Positions 17,357 through 26,117 are shown, numbered from the stretch's first letter. The stretch is 64,000 nucleotides of DNA from Pedobacter terrae (GCF_900100705.1 NZ_FNCH01000016.1:55161-119160); one strand, 5' to 3'. Made by a program: numbers and translations. Notes: a model not told the origin generated them from the sequence alone.

Positions 17357-18175
17357 TTAAACGGCTACATTATTTTCTCTCAACGCATCGTTAAGTGAAG
17401 TTTTCTTATCTGTACTTTCTTTACGCTTACCAATAATTAAAGCACAAGGTACCTGAAATTCACCAGCAGGGAATGTTTTGGTATAGCTACCTGGTATGAC
17501 AACCGAACGTGCAGGAACGATACCTTTATATTCAACAGGAGTTGGGCCGGTAACATCAATAATTTTTGTCGATGCTGTTAAAACTACATTGGCACCAAGA
17601 ACTGCTTCTCTTTCTACTTTAACACCCTCTACAACAATAGCCCTTGAACCTAAAAAGGCATCATCTTCGATAATAACCGGAGCAGCTTGTACAGGCTCTA
17701 AAACACCACCAATACCTACGCCACCACTTAAATGAACGCGTTTACCAATTTGTGCACAAGAGCCAACAGTGGCCCAGGTATCAACCATGGTACCTTCATC
17801 AACATAAGCGCCAATGTTTACGTACGATGGCATCATGATTACACCTTTTGCCAAAAACGAACCATAACGTGCGCTTGCCATAGGTACTACACGAACACCA
17901 GTTGTTTTGTAATCGGTTTTTAATTCCATTTTATCATGGTAAACAAAAGGACCGCTTTTAATTTCCTTCATCTCGCGGATCGGGAAATACAAAATTACTG
18001 CCTTTTTTACCCATTCATTAATGCCCCAAGAGTTTAAAACTGGTTCAGCTACGCGGATTTCGCCTTTATCCAAACCTTGAATTACGGTTTCAATGGCTTC
18101 GCAATAGTTGCTATATTGTAAAAGTGTTCTGTCTTCCCAAGCGGCTTCAATTAATTTCTTTAAATCTGAATACAT
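17357..18175 (-). CDS. dapD: 2,3,4,5-tetrahydropyridine-2,6-dicarboxylate N-succinyltransferase
   Basis: DapD succinylates tetrahydrodipicolinate in the diaminopimelate pathway that feeds lysine and peptidoglycan. The 272-residue protein has an N-terminal helical part (LKKLIEAAWEDRTLL). A left-handed beta-helix of hexapeptide repeats follows (MMPSYVNIGAYVDEGTMVDT, VGSCAQIGKRVHLSGGVGIGG). The C-terminal segment VPARSVVIPGSYTKTFP is typical. Length and motifs are normal. It is the upstream gene of a probable two-gene unit with the glycosyltransferase. Confidence 0.97.
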   Translation of the reverse strand: MYSDLKKLIEAAWEDRTLLQYSNYCEAIETVIQGLDKGEIRVAEPVLNSWGINEWVKKAVILYFPIREMKEIKSGPFVYHDKMELKTDYKTTGVRVVPMASARYGSFLAKGVIMMPSYVNIGAYVDEGTMVDTWATVGSCAQIGKRVHLSGGVGIGGVLEPVQAAPVIIEDDAFLGSRAIVVEGVKVEREAVLGANVVLTASTKIIDVTGPTPVEYKGIVPARSVVIPGSYTKTFPAGEFQVPCALIIGKRKESTDKKTSLNDALRENNVAV

Positions 18176-18257
18176 GATGTTTTTAAATTTTACGCAAAAT
18201 AAATCAATTTTTGTTTATTAAAGGGTTTATTGTATAAATTGTTTTGTTCCTGGGTAA

Positions 18258-18361
18258 ACGGTTAATTGCTTAAATCGGTTAACTGTTGAAAGCCCTATCT
18301 ACAATTAACCAGTTTATACAATTAGCCAACATACCGCTTAAGCAGTTTAAACAGTTAACCA
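18258..18361. repeat. Word-drift inverted repeat upstream of the S4 gene
   Basis: GGTTAATTG (18260-18268) matches CAATTAACC (18302-18310). GGTTAACTG (18277-18285) matches CAGTTAACC (18352-18360). Drifted intermediates (CAATTAGCC, CAGTTTATA, CAGTTTAAA) fill the rest. The same words recur at 27892. The element ends just before the -7 box of the S4 gene. Confidence 0.78.
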
Positions 18362-18368
18362 AAATGCG

Positions 18369-18376
18369 TATTTTTG
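18369..18376 (+). promoter_or_regulatory. Putative -7 element of the S4 gene
   Basis: TATTTTTG matches TAnnTTTG and lies 7 bases before the start codon, so the transcript would be leaderless or nearly so. No clear TTG lies at the -33 position, which falls inside the word-drift repeat. Confidence 0.45.
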
Positions 18377-18383
18377 TATCTTT

Positions 18384-18782
18384 ATGGCAGAGACAGAAAA
18401 ACTTCGGATAGATAAATATTTATGGGCAATCAGGCTGTTTAAAACAAGGAGCCTGGCTACAGATGCCTGTAAAGCGGGTAGAGTAAAGCTTAAGGGACAG
18501 AATATTAAACCTTCGGCCATAGTGAAAGTTGGCGATGTTTACCAGGTATCAAAAGGTATTGAAAAGAAAGTTATCGAAGTGGTAGAGCTTTCGTATAACA
18601 GAACAGACTCGCCGACGGCTTTAACCAAATACAAAGATTTAACGCCTGTAGAAGAAACCCATGCTTTTAAATCGATGTTTCATTCTCCAAATCTAAAAAG
18701 AGATAGAGGTACGGGCCGACCTACGAAGAAAGATCGCCGCGAAACAGATGATTTATTGGGTGGAATGTTTGAGGAAGAGTAG
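18384..18782 (+). CDS. S4-domain RNA-binding protein (Hsp15-like)
   Basis: This is a small ribosome-associated RNA-binding protein. The S4 fold occupies residues 5-60 (RIDKYLWAIRLFKTRSLA, then ACKAGRVKLKGQ and PSAIVKVGDVYQV). A basic C-terminal tail rich in Lys/Arg and Asp follows (DRGTGRPTKKDRRETDD). This arrangement matches the heat-shock protein Hsp15 family, which handles stalled 50S subunits. The 132-residue length is typical. The stop codon runs into a class 3 repeat shared with the convergent EcsC gene. Confidence 0.9.
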   Translation: MAETEKLRIDKYLWAIRLFKTRSLATDACKAGRVKLKGQNIKPSAIVKVGDVYQVSKGIEKKVIEVVELSYNRTDSPTALTKYKDLTPVEETHAFKSMFHSPNLKRDRGTGRPTKKDRRETDDLLGGMFEEE

Positions 18783-18855
18783 TTAGTTTCCAGTTTTCAG
18801 TTTACGGTTTTCAGTTTCTTGTGAACTGGCAACTGCGTACTGCAAACTGGTATGC
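18781..18855. repeat. Word-drift inverted repeat at the S4/EcsC gene junction
   Basis: The left arm repeats CAGTTT-type words (GTTTCCAGTTTTCAGTTT, then TTTTCAGTTTC). The right arm repeats their complements (GAACTGGCAACTG, TACTGCAAACTGG). It starts at the S4 stop codon, provides the EcsC stop codon and encodes about the last 20 EcsC residues. Confidence 0.8.
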
Positions 18856-19562
18856 CTCATCCGGTAACTCATCATAGCTGTTTTGCCCAGTTTTTCGATC
18901 AATTTATAATTGGCAATGGCACCAACTGCTGCGCCCACAAAGGGAAGCATCTGGGCAAGTTTGGCTAAATCTATATAATCGCGGTATTGCTGCTGGAAGG
19001 TAAGCCAGTCAAATTCATCAATATCAGTCGGTAGTTGATGTGCTTTATCATCCCAAGCCTGCATTTTAATAAAAACGTTCTGGCTTTCTTCTTTACTTGA
19101 AAAGGTCAGTTGGAAGACGTGTAAAATATATAAACGTTCACGGTAATCTTTCACATCATACCCGTAAACGGCGGCTATATCAAAAAGCATTTTCATTTTT
19201 ATGCCCAGTAATAACGGGAAATCTGCCAGACTCATTAAAAAACCACCGGCACCTGTAATTCCACCTTCTGCAGCCCCGGTTTTTTTATAATTTTCAATCT
19301 TTTGCTTAATTAATGCTTCACGGTGCATCATCGTTAAATCGGTAACGGGTTTCGAAGTGGTAAATGTTGAACCAAATAACACAGCCTTAACCATTTGTTT
19401 TATGGCAGCGGTTATGGCATCATGAACCTTATCCGGTATGTAGCTGTTTATTTTCTTCTGAACTTTATCGGTCACCTTATTTAAAAGAGATGGTTTCTGT
19501 AAAGTTTTAAACTTCCAGAAATCCAGTTCTCCCTGTATTTTTTGTTCGTAGGTCATGCTCAT
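18783..19562 (-). CDS. EcsC family protein
   Basis: EcsC-family proteins are membrane-associated and of uncertain role; the name comes from the third gene of the Bacillus ecs transporter operon. The core has AAEGGITGAGGFLMSLADFP, then LLGIKMKMLFDIAAVYGYDV, and late hydrophobic segments (FVGAAVGAIANYKLIEKLG). The start is placed at MSMTYEQK, since the longer frame from 19607 adds unrelated residues. The final 20 or so residues (SLQYAVASSQETENRKLKTG) come from the class 3 repeat and are unlikely to be ancestral. Confidence 0.85.
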   Translation of the reverse strand: MSMTYEQKIQGELDFWKFKTLQKPSLLNKVTDKVQKKINSYIPDKVHDAITAAIKQMVKAVLFGSTFTTSKPVTDLTMMHREALIKQKIENYKKTGAAEGGITGAGGFLMSLADFPLLLGIKMKMLFDIAAVYGYDVKDYRERLYILHVFQLTFSSKEESQNVFIKMQAWDDKAHQLPTDIDEFDWLTFQQQYRDYIDLAKLAQMLPFVGAAVGAIANYKLIEKLGKTAMMSYRMRHTSLQYAVASSQETENRKLKTGN

Positions 19563-19663
19563 TATCCTGCAATAATTATTCCTTAAAAATTTAACATAAA
19601 ATAACAATGAAATGCGATAAATAAACTATATATTTAGTTTGTCTAATTAAAACTTAATCCTTC

Positions 19664-21580
19664 ATGATGAAAACCTTAAAATTATTCTGTTTACTGCTGT
19701 TGGCTGCTGGAGCGGCTCATGCTCAAGGGGTGAAATTTTCTGTCAATCAACCTGTGGCAGGAAGTACCGTTAAATTTACCTACGATCCAAAAGGAACCAA
19801 TCTGGAAAACCTCGCTGATATAGAATGTACCGGTTATACATTTTTTACGACAACTAATCCAAAAAACAAAAAAATTGAACTGGTAAAAGATGGCGCGACT
19901 TATAAAGGTGAAATTTCTACACCAGATAGCGTTACTCTGGTTGGACTTACTTTTTCCGTTGGAGATCAGAAAGATGAAGCGCCTGCGGGTTACGTTCTGG
20001 AATTTACCAAAGGTGGAAAAGTACCTGCAGAGGCCTATCTTAACGAAGCCTTCTTATACGGATTGGCAGGGAATTATTATCTCGGGCTTACCATCGATCC
20101 TGAAAAAGCAGTCAAATTATATAATCAGGCATTTGCCTTAAAGCCAGCGTTGAAAAAGAAAAACCTGCAACAGTACCTTTCTCTTGAGTATAAAGCAGAT
20201 AAAGATAAAGGAACAAAGCTCATCAACGAGAACATTTCGGCTTTATCTAAATTAAAAGAGCCTAAAGAAGAAGATTTTAGTACTGTTATCGGGCTGTATT
20301 CGCTGTTAAAGAAAAAAACAGAGGCCGATTCAATTAAAAGCATCGTGCTTAAAAAATATCCAACCGGAAATTATGCCTGGAATGATGGGATGAATGCACT
20401 TTATGGCACCAAAGATCTAGCGGAACAGGAAAAGAAAGCTACAGACATGATTGCCAAATTTAAATTTGATGCCAACAAAAAAGCGGATGCAGATAAGTTA
20501 GATGCAATATACGGTATTTTGGCAAACGCAAGTATAAAGGCGAAAAATACCGAAAAATTTGAGCTTTATGCCAATAAAGTGACCAATAAACAAACCAGGG
20601 CAAATTTGTACAATTCTTTCGCCTGGTCATCAGCAGAGAAAAAAGAAAATGTAGATATAGCTGCAAAACTTTCAAAACAATCACTAAGCCTGATAGAAGA
20701 AGCTAAAAATGGTGAGGTACCGGCTAATTTTTCTTCAAAAGATGAGTACATAAAATCGCTTGATCGGTCTTACGCCATGTATGCTGATACATATGCACTA
20801 TTGCTTCATCATCAGGGTAATAACAAAGAAGCTTTAGCTTATCAGGAAAAAGCTAAAGCCTATAATGACGCTGATGGAAACGAACGGTACATCATGTATT
20901 TAAATTTAACGGGTAATAAAGATAAAGCCTATGCTGAAGCCGAAAAGATCATAAAAGAAGGGAAAGCTACTGATTCTTTGAAAACAATCTTCAAAATGCT
21001 TTATACTTCATTAAAGAAAGAAGGAACTTACGAAACCTATATCGCCAGCCTGGAAAAAGTAGCGTTAGAAAAAGAAAGAGCAGAGTGGACGAAAAAAATG
21101 ATCAATATTCCTGCACCTGCATTTTCTTTAACTAATCTTAAAGGCGAAAAAGTTAGCTTAGCCAGCTTAAAGGGCAAAATAGTGATTTTAGATTACTGGG
21201 CAACCTGGTGCGGCCCTTGTGTAGCTTCTTTTCCGGGGATGCAAAAAGCCATGGCGAAATATTCTGCTAACCCCAATGTGGTATTCTTATTTGTAAACAC
21301 CTGGCAAAATGAGGAAAACCGGGAAAAAGTGGTTACCGATTTTATTGCCGAGAAGAAATATAATTTTAACGTGCTTTACGATACCAAAAACGCTAAAGAC
21401 CCCTCAAAATTTGATGTCGTAAGTGCTTATAAAGTTGATGGAATCCCTACCAAGTTTATAATAGATGGAGCGGGTAACATCAGGTTTAAAGCCGTGGGTT
21501 TCTCGGGTTCTGATGATGGTGTGGTAAAAGAAATAGATTCGATGATCAGTTTGTTGGCGCCTAAAGAATCGAGTAAATAA
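19664..21580 (+). CDS. TlpA-like thioredoxin-domain protein with a long helical middle region
   Basis: This 638-residue periplasmic protein has a signal peptide ending at AGAAHAQG. A beta-rich domain follows (about 25-130), then a long helical, TPR-like region (about 130-480). The C-terminal redoxin domain has APAFSLTNLKGEKVSLASLKG and the active site WATWCGPC (cysteines 516 and 519). The cis-proline loop is DGIPTKFIID. In Bacteroidota such proteins are common and are thought to reduce or isomerise exported proteins, though substrates are seldom known. A terminator follows. Confidence 0.9.
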   Translation: MMKTLKLFCLLLLAAGAAHAQGVKFSVNQPVAGSTVKFTYDPKGTNLENLADIECTGYTFFTTTNPKNKKIELVKDGATYKGEISTPDSVTLVGLTFSVGDQKDEAPAGYVLEFTKGGKVPAEAYLNEAFLYGLAGNYYLGLTIDPEKAVKLYNQAFALKPALKKKNLQQYLSLEYKADKDKGTKLINENISALSKLKEPKEEDFSTVIGLYSLLKKKTEADSIKSIVLKKYPTGNYAWNDGMNALYGTKDLAEQEKKATDMIAKFKFDANKKADADKLDAIYGILANASIKAKNTEKFELYANKVTNKQTRANLYNSFAWSSAEKKENVDIAAKLSKQSLSLIEEAKNGEVPANFSSKDEYIKSLDRSYAMYADTYALLLHHQGNNKEALAYQEKAKAYNDADGNERYIMYLNLTGNKDKAYAEAEKIIKEGKATDSLKTIFKMLYTSLKKEGTYETYIASLEKVALEKERAEWTKKMINIPAPAFSLTNLKGEKVSLASLKGKIVILDYWATWCGPCVASFPGMQKAMAKYSANPNVVFLFVNTWQNEENREKVVTDFIAEKKYNFNVLYDTKNAKDPSKFDVVSAYKVDGIPTKFIIDGAGNIRFKAVGFSGSDDGVVKEIDSMISLLAPKESSK

Positions 21581-21599
21581 ACGCCTCAATTTAACAACC

Positions 21600-21626
21600 A
21601 AAGGTGCTGGATTACCGGCACCTTTT
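21600..21626. terminator. Bidirectional terminator between the TlpA-like gene and guanine deaminase
   Basis: AAAGGTGCTGG pairs with CCGGCACCTTT around an ATTA loop and is followed by T residues. It serves two convergent genes. Confidence 0.82.
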
Positions 21627-21631
21627 CTTAT

Positions 21632-22108
21632 CTAATACGCTATCCGCATTGGCGATGTTTCCCATAATTTAAAGGCTGTTAAAGCTTCATCGCGCATCAG
21701 CTGAATCACTGGCAGGCTTCTGTTTTCCATTGGCTTATCAAGCTCTTCATATATGAATTTATCACTGAAACCAATATCTTCAGCATCGGCTCTGGTATTT
21801 GCATAATAAATGGTGTCAATTTTTGCCCAGTAAATGGCACCTAAGCACATCGGGCAGGGTTCGCAACTGGTATAAATTACACAGCCGCTTAAATCAAAAG
21901 TATTTAATTCCGTACAAGCCAGTCTGATGGCCGAAACCTCTGCATGTGCCGTTGGATCGTTGGTTGAGGTTACCTTATTAGCCGATTTGGCAATCAGTTT
22001 ACCATCTTTTACTATTACCGCACCAAATGGCCCGCCAATGCACTCGCTTACATTTTGTACCGATAGGTTAATGGCCATTTGCATATACTCCTGGTGTTGT
22101 TTTTCCAT
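21632..22108 (-). CDS. guaD: Guanine deaminase (cytidine-deaminase fold)
   Basis: GuaD converts guanine to xanthine and ammonia. The 158-residue protein has the zinc motifs HAEVSAIRLAC and CEPCPMCLGAIYWAK. It also carries the stretches TSNDPTAHAEV and DIGFSDKFIYEELDKP that distinguish Bacillus-type guanine deaminase from tRNA adenosine deaminase TadA. There is no export signal. It is flanked by two hairpins, so it is probably monocistronic. Confidence 0.88.
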   Translation of the reverse strand: MEKQHQEYMQMAINLSVQNVSECIGGPFGAVIVKDGKLIAKSANKVTSTNDPTAHAEVSAIRLACTELNTFDLSGCVIYTSCEPCPMCLGAIYWAKIDTIYYANTRADAEDIGFSDKFIYEELDKPMENRSLPVIQLMRDEALTAFKLWETSPMRIAY

Positions 22109-22157
22109 GTTTATTCTATTTGGATTAATAGCTCCCCTGATTGTCTGAAATTAGAGC

Positions 22158-22190
22158 ACAAAAAAAATGCCCCGATTTTGTCGGGGCATT
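22158..22190 (-). terminator. Terminator of the OmpH-like gene
   Basis: AATGCCCCGA (22166-22175) pairs perfectly with TCGGGGCATT (22181-22190). On the minus strand it is followed by a run of U residues. Confidence 0.9.
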
Positions 22191-22211
22191 CAGATTTAAA
22201 TATCTATAAGT

Positions 22212-22811
22212 CTATTTTTTACTATATTCAGCATTTAAGCCTTTAATTACTTCAGAAGTAACATCTAAACTTTCGTCGGCAAATAAAATAGAACTGTTAC
22301 CTTTAGAGTAAGTTAATACCATTTTATAACCTTTTTCTTTCGCATAACCTTTCAGGTAATCCGCTACTTTATCATAAAGTTTTTCATTTTCAGCAGCTTG
22401 CTCATTCTGTAAAGCACCACCAGCATTTTGTTGGTAAGTTTGTAACTCTTGTTGTTTACGGGCTAAGCGCTCTTCAGTACTTTTACGTTGATCGGCCGAT
22501 AAGGTTTGTGCCGATTGCTGGTATTGTGCCACCTCTCTTTGAAAAGCCTGACCTTTAGCCTGCATGTCTGCCTGAGCGCTTTTGCTTTTACCTTCAAATT
22601 TCACTTTAAGAGCTTTGAAGTATTCATATTTTGTAAGTAACGAGTCGGAGTTTACATACACAATTTTCTCAGTTGGAGAAACCGGTGCAGTAGTACCCTC
22701 TGTTTTTTTAGTTTCAGTAGTTTTAGTGTCTTTGTTCTGGCATGCAGAGAAAGCAGTTATCAAAGTTGCCGTTGCAAGTAAACCAAAGGTTTTAAAGGTT
22801 CTTCTTTCCAT
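22212..22811 (-). CDS. OmpH/Skp-like periplasmic chaperone, lipoprotein form
   Basis: The 199-residue protein has a lipoprotein-type signal (ITAFSAC, Cys24) and a Thr/Lys linker. The Skp/OmpH region follows: KIVYVNSDSLLTKYEYFKAL, a long coiled coil rich in Gln and Lys (RKSTEERLARKQQELQTYQQ), then YKMVLTYSKGNSSILFADES. Skp proteins hold unfolded outer-membrane proteins with coiled-coil arms. Lipid anchoring is a variation; the usual form is soluble. Confidence 0.9.
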   Translation of the reverse strand: MERRTFKTFGLLATATLITAFSACQNKDTKTTETKKTEGTTAPVSPTEKIVYVNSDSLLTKYEYFKALKVKFEGKSKSAQADMQAKGQAFQREVAQYQQSAQTLSADQRKSTEERLARKQQELQTYQQNAGGALQNEQAAENEKLYDKVADYLKGYAKEKGYKMVLTYSKGNSSILFADESLDVTSEVIKGLNAEYSKK

Positions 22812-22894
22812 TCTTGTTTAATAAATTTTAGCAAACTTATATAAATTAGTTTTGATATGCAATTTAAAGAAAGGCCTATTATTATAGAAGGGTG

Positions 22895-22955
22895 TTTTGC
22901 GTTTGGCGCGGGGCGTAAAGCGTTTAATTTACTCATCGCTAAGCGCCTAACGCCA
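22895..22955. repeat. Word-drift inverted repeat (GGCGTTTAGCG words)
   Basis: The left arm has GCGTTTGGCG and GGGGCGTAAAGCG; the right arm has CGCTAAGCGCCTAACGCC. Short words and their complements drift in the same way as at the other class 3 loci, with a different core word. Confidence 0.7.
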
Positions 22956-22979
22956 ATCCCTCAATCTGGATGGCATTGA

Positions 22980-23561
22980 TTTGAAAAGCAATGGTTGTGT
23001 TTCAAACGGTTGCTTGTCCCGCTGTCCGCTTTATTGCATGTCCGCTTCCATCAGGTTTAGGTGGCGCAGCATGTGCTACTATTTGGGGTTGCAGGGCAGC
23101 TATAGCAAATTTTAAAACACCAAACGTTCCTACGGAATGAAAACGCCAATTAAACAATTGGCTACCTATGAGTCGTCCCTAACGGGACGGCAGGCAAGTA
23201 TTATTTTTTAAAAAATACTGTGGCATGTTATTAATTAAGTCCTTTGCGCAGGTAACATCATTTTTTAACCAGATATAAAAATGATGCAATGCAGATCTGG
23301 CTTATCCCTGATTAAAACCCTTTCATCATCACTAGCCTCATTGGCAGGGCGATTTTTGCTATTGTGAAAAAAAAGTCCTATTGAGACGCATGCCCGTCAA
23401 AACTTCGTTCCATGGGAACGTTTTGTGGATAATCCATTCAACTGCACCACCAATTTGGCCCCCTAAACCCGATTGAAATGGAAAGCTTCCGCTTCTTCAG
23501 CGGGACTTATAATGGAAAGCGGGAGGAGACATGGATTGGAATGCTGATTTTGCTTTTCAAA
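22980..23561. repeat. Class 2 cross-shaped repeat element, expanded copy upstream of gyrB
   Basis: The outer ends are perfect 12-base inverted repeats (TTTGAAAAGCAA at 22980, TTGCTTTTCAAA at 23550). Inside lie GTCCCGC (23016) against AGCGGGACT (23499), and ATCAGGTTTAG (23050) against CTAAACCCGAT (23463). Other copies have 30-35 bases between the inner arms; here there are about 400, so extra DNA appears to be inserted. That insert carries the small palindromes CGTCCC-TAAC-GGGACG (23174) and CGTTCCATGGGAACG (23406) and a DnaA box. No gene is seen anywhere in 22812-23683. Confidence 0.7.
23424..23432 (-). promoter_or_regulatory. DnaA box, perfect match
   Basis: TGTGGATAA is the reverse complement of the strong DnaA site TTATCCACA. 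It lies 252 bases before gyrB. Confidence 0.5.
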
Positions 23562-23616
23562 CCCCTTTTAATCCAACGGCAGAGGCTTTTGCCTCAATCG
23601 CTTAACAGTCCGAAAA

Positions 23617-23625
23617 TTATCCACA
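23617..23625 (+). promoter_or_regulatory. DnaA box, perfect match
   Basis: TTATCCACA is exact and lies 59 bases before the gyrB start, next to an AT-rich stretch. It is the second such box in 200 bases. No other exact match was noticed in the window. Confidence 0.5.
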
Positions 23626-23651
23626 TATTAGTTTAAGTGGCAAAATTTCCG

Positions 23652-23659
23652 TATTTTTG
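23652..23659 (+). promoter_or_regulatory. Putative -7 element of gyrB
   Basis: TATTTTTG matches TAnnTTTG and is 24 bases before the gyrB ATG. No convincing TTG was found at the -33 spacing. The nearer DnaA box would overlap the -33 region. Confidence 0.5.
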
Positions 23660-23683
23660 ATACTTATTGTTTTTAATTAAAAT

Positions 23684-25642
23684 ATGAGCGAAGAACAGGA
23701 TTTAAAGTCAAATTATTCGGCAGATAATATACAGGTTTTAGAAGGTTTAGAAGCGGTGCGTAAGCGTCCTTCAATGTATATAGGTGATACTGGTGTAAAA
23801 GGTTTGCACCACTTGGTTTATGAGGTTGTAGATAACTCTATTGATGAGGCTTTAGCCGGTCATGCAGATACCATTGATGTTCGCATTTTAGAAGGCAACT
23901 CCATCAGGGTTGAAGATAATGGTCGTGGTATTCCGACCGGAATTAATACAAAAGAAAATAAATCTGCGCTTGAAATCGTAATGACGGTTTTACACGCAGG
24001 TGGTAAATTTGATAAAGATACCTACAAAGTATCCGGAGGTTTGCACGGTGTAGGGGTAAGTTGCGTTAACGCCTTGTCTACAGATTTAAAAGCAGAAGTG
24101 CACCGCGAAGGTAAAATCTGGATGCAGGAGTATAAAATTGGTGTTCCGCAGTATGATGTTAAGGAAGTTGGAACTACTGATAAACGCGGTACGATTGTAA
24201 CATTCACTCCGGATGCTACCATTTTTACCCAAACTACCGAATACAAATACGATACTTTAGCCGGCCGTTTGCGTGAGTTATCTTTTTTAAATAAAGGGAT
24301 TAAATTAACGCTTACTGATGAGCGTGAGCAACTGGAAGATGGTACTTTCTTTTCAGAAACTTTCCATTCAGAAGGTGGTTTAAAAGAGTTTGTCGCTTTT
24401 TTAGATGATACACGTACCTCTATTCTGGCTGAGCCAATTTATATTGAAGGGATTAAAAATGGTGTTCCTGTTGAACTGGCTTTCCAGTACAATGACAGTT
24501 ATGCAGAAAATGTTCACTCTTACGTAAATAACATTAATACCCACGAGGGCGGTACGCACATCGCTGGTTTCCGTAGGGGATTAACCCGTACTTTAAAAAA
24601 CTATGCCGATAAGGAAGGTTTGTTAAAGAACGTAAAAATGGAAATTACCGGTGATGACTTTAGAGAAGGTTTAACCGCAGTTGTTTCGGTAAAAGTACAG
24701 GAACCACAATTTGAAGGACAGACCAAAACCAAACTCGGAAACAGCGAGGTAATGGGATCGGTTGATGTTGCGGTAGGAGAGGCTTTAGGTAATTATCTTG
24801 AAGAAAACCCAAAAGAAGCCAAAATGATTATCAATAAGGTAATCTTAGCGGCCACTGCCCGTGCTGCGGCACGTAAAGCACGTGAGATGGTACAACGTAA
24901 AAGTGTAATGGGTGGATCAGGTTTACCTGGTAAACTAGCCGATTGCTCTGATAGTGATCCTGAAAGATGTGAGATTTTCCTGGTTGAAGGTGATTCTGCG
25001 GGTGGTACCGCTAAACAAGGTCGTGATCGTAACATTCAAGCTATTTTGCCTTTAAAAGGTAAGATTTTGAACGTGGAGAAAGCAATGGAGCATAAGATCT
25101 ACGAAAACGACGAGATTAAAAATATGTTTACCGCCATTGGGGTAAGTATTGGTACACCAGAAGATAACAAAGCTTTAAATTTAACCAAACTCCGTTACCA
25201 CAAAATTGTGATCATGACGGATGCTGATATTGATGGGTCGCACATTACCACGTTGATTTTAACCTTCTTTTACCGTTATATGAGGGCCTTAATTGAAGCT
25301 GGTTATGTTTATATTGCATCTCCACCACTTTATCAGGTTAAGAAAGGTAAAGAGTTCGAATATTGCTGGAATGACATACAGCGCGATGCAGCTGTACAAC
25401 GTTTAAAAGGTGCTGGTAAAGAAGATAGTGTACACATCCAACGTTACAAAGGTTTGGGTGAGATGAACGCCGAGCAACTTTGGGATACCACATTAAATCC
25501 CGCTACACGTACCCTAATGCAGGCTACAATCGAAAGTGCAGCAGAATGTGATCATACTTTCTCTATGTTAATGGGTGATGAAGTTGCTCCACGTAGAGAA
25601 TTTATCGAGCGTAATGCGAAATATGCTAAAATTGATGCTTAA
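23684..25642 (+). CDS. gyrB: DNA gyrase subunit B
   Basis: GyrB is the ATPase subunit of gyrase, which introduces negative supercoils. The 652-residue protein has the GHKL ATP site (EVVDNSIDEALAG, VEDNGRGIP, VSGGLHGVGVSCVNALS). The transducer domain and the Toprim metal site (EGDSAGGTAKQGRDR, MTDADIDGSHI) follow, then RYKGLGEMNAEQLW near the C-terminus. Length fits the short form without the enterobacterial insertion. QTKTKLGN supports GyrB-type function, although separating it from ParE strictly needs a tree. A terminator follows. Confidence 0.95.
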   Translation: MSEEQDLKSNYSADNIQVLEGLEAVRKRPSMYIGDTGVKGLHHLVYEVVDNSIDEALAGHADTIDVRILEGNSIRVEDNGRGIPTGINTKENKSALEIVMTVLHAGGKFDKDTYKVSGGLHGVGVSCVNALSTDLKAEVHREGKIWMQEYKIGVPQYDVKEVGTTDKRGTIVTFTPDATIFTQTTEYKYDTLAGRLRELSFLNKGIKLTLTDEREQLEDGTFFSETFHSEGGLKEFVAFLDDTRTSILAEPIYIEGIKNGVPVELAFQYNDSYAENVHSYVNNINTHEGGTHIAGFRRGLTRTLKNYADKEGLLKNVKMEITGDDFREGLTAVVSVKVQEPQFEGQTKTKLGNSEVMGSVDVAVGEALGNYLEENPKEAKMIINKVILAATARAAARKAREMVQRKSVMGGSGLPGKLADCSDSDPERCEIFLVEGDSAGGTAKQGRDRNIQAILPLKGKILNVEKAMEHKIYENDEIKNMFTAIGVSIGTPEDNKALNLTKLRYHKIVIMTDADIDGSHITTLILTFFYRYMRALIEAGYVYIASPPLYQVKKGKEFEYCWNDIQRDAAVQRLKGAGKEDSVHIQRYKGLGEMNAEQLWDTTLNPATRTLMQATIESAAECDHTFSMLMGDEVAPRREFIERNAKYAKIDA

Positions 25643-25676
25643 CTCCTAAATCTCTTTTAGGTAACTTTAATATACC

Positions 25677-25712
25677 AACCCTCTTCAAGTTAAACTTGGG
25701 GAGGGTTTTGTT
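25677..25712 (+). terminator. Terminator of gyrB
   Basis: AACCCTC (25677-25683) pairs with GAGGGTT (25701-25707), extended inside by TTCAAGTT/AACTTGGG with G-U pairs, and followed by TTTTG. Confidence 0.8.
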
Positions 25713-25863
25713 CTTTGTGGCGTTAGTTTCTCTAACTGAGGCTGGAGGTGATGGTGGTATAAAATTTATAGCTTAAACTACATCGGATTTTTCACATTAA
25801 TAACCTGAATTCGATAATTATTTGTTAAAAACAGTGCTTTAAAGTCGATTGATTTCGCTCTAT

Positions 25864-25993
25864 TCGTCATGCCGATCCGATAAGCTATCGGATTTATTTT
25901 ATTAGCAGTTTTCATTAGTTAAAAGGTCTAATAGCTACTTCGTGGTCAGCAACTTTTTAGCATGAAAGACCCGGAAATAAATTCCAGGTGACG
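25864..25993. repeat. Class 1 palindromic repeat
   Basis: It runs from TTCGTCATGCCGATCC to ATTCCAGGTGACGG and carries the insert CCGATAAGCTATCGG. It shares an inner block (AGCTACTTCGTGGTCAGCA) with the copy at 7151, so those two are the closest pair. The rest of the 580-base gap before the bestrophin gene holds two hairpin terminators and nothing else recognised. Confidence 0.75.
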
Positions 25994-26085
25994 GCTCTGA
26001 ATTGAAGATATTTTACAGGGACCATTTAAAACTGGATTTTTAATCGAGTTCAGGTTAATAGTACGTTAGATGGTAACATCTGACT

Positions 26086-26117
26086 ATATAAAAACAAAGC
26101 CATTCAAATGAATGGCT
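26086..26117 (-). terminator. Probable terminator of the bestrophin/stress-protein unit
   Basis: AGCCATTCA (26098-26106) pairs with TGAATGGCT (26109-26117). On the minus strand it is followed by TTTGTTTTTATA. It lies about 105 bases past the bestrophin stop. Confidence 0.7.

Noticed and set aside
22980..23625. Full chromosomal replication origin upstream of gyrB
   Set aside because: Only two DnaA boxes are present and no dnaA or dnaN is nearby; kept only as a DnaA-site finding.
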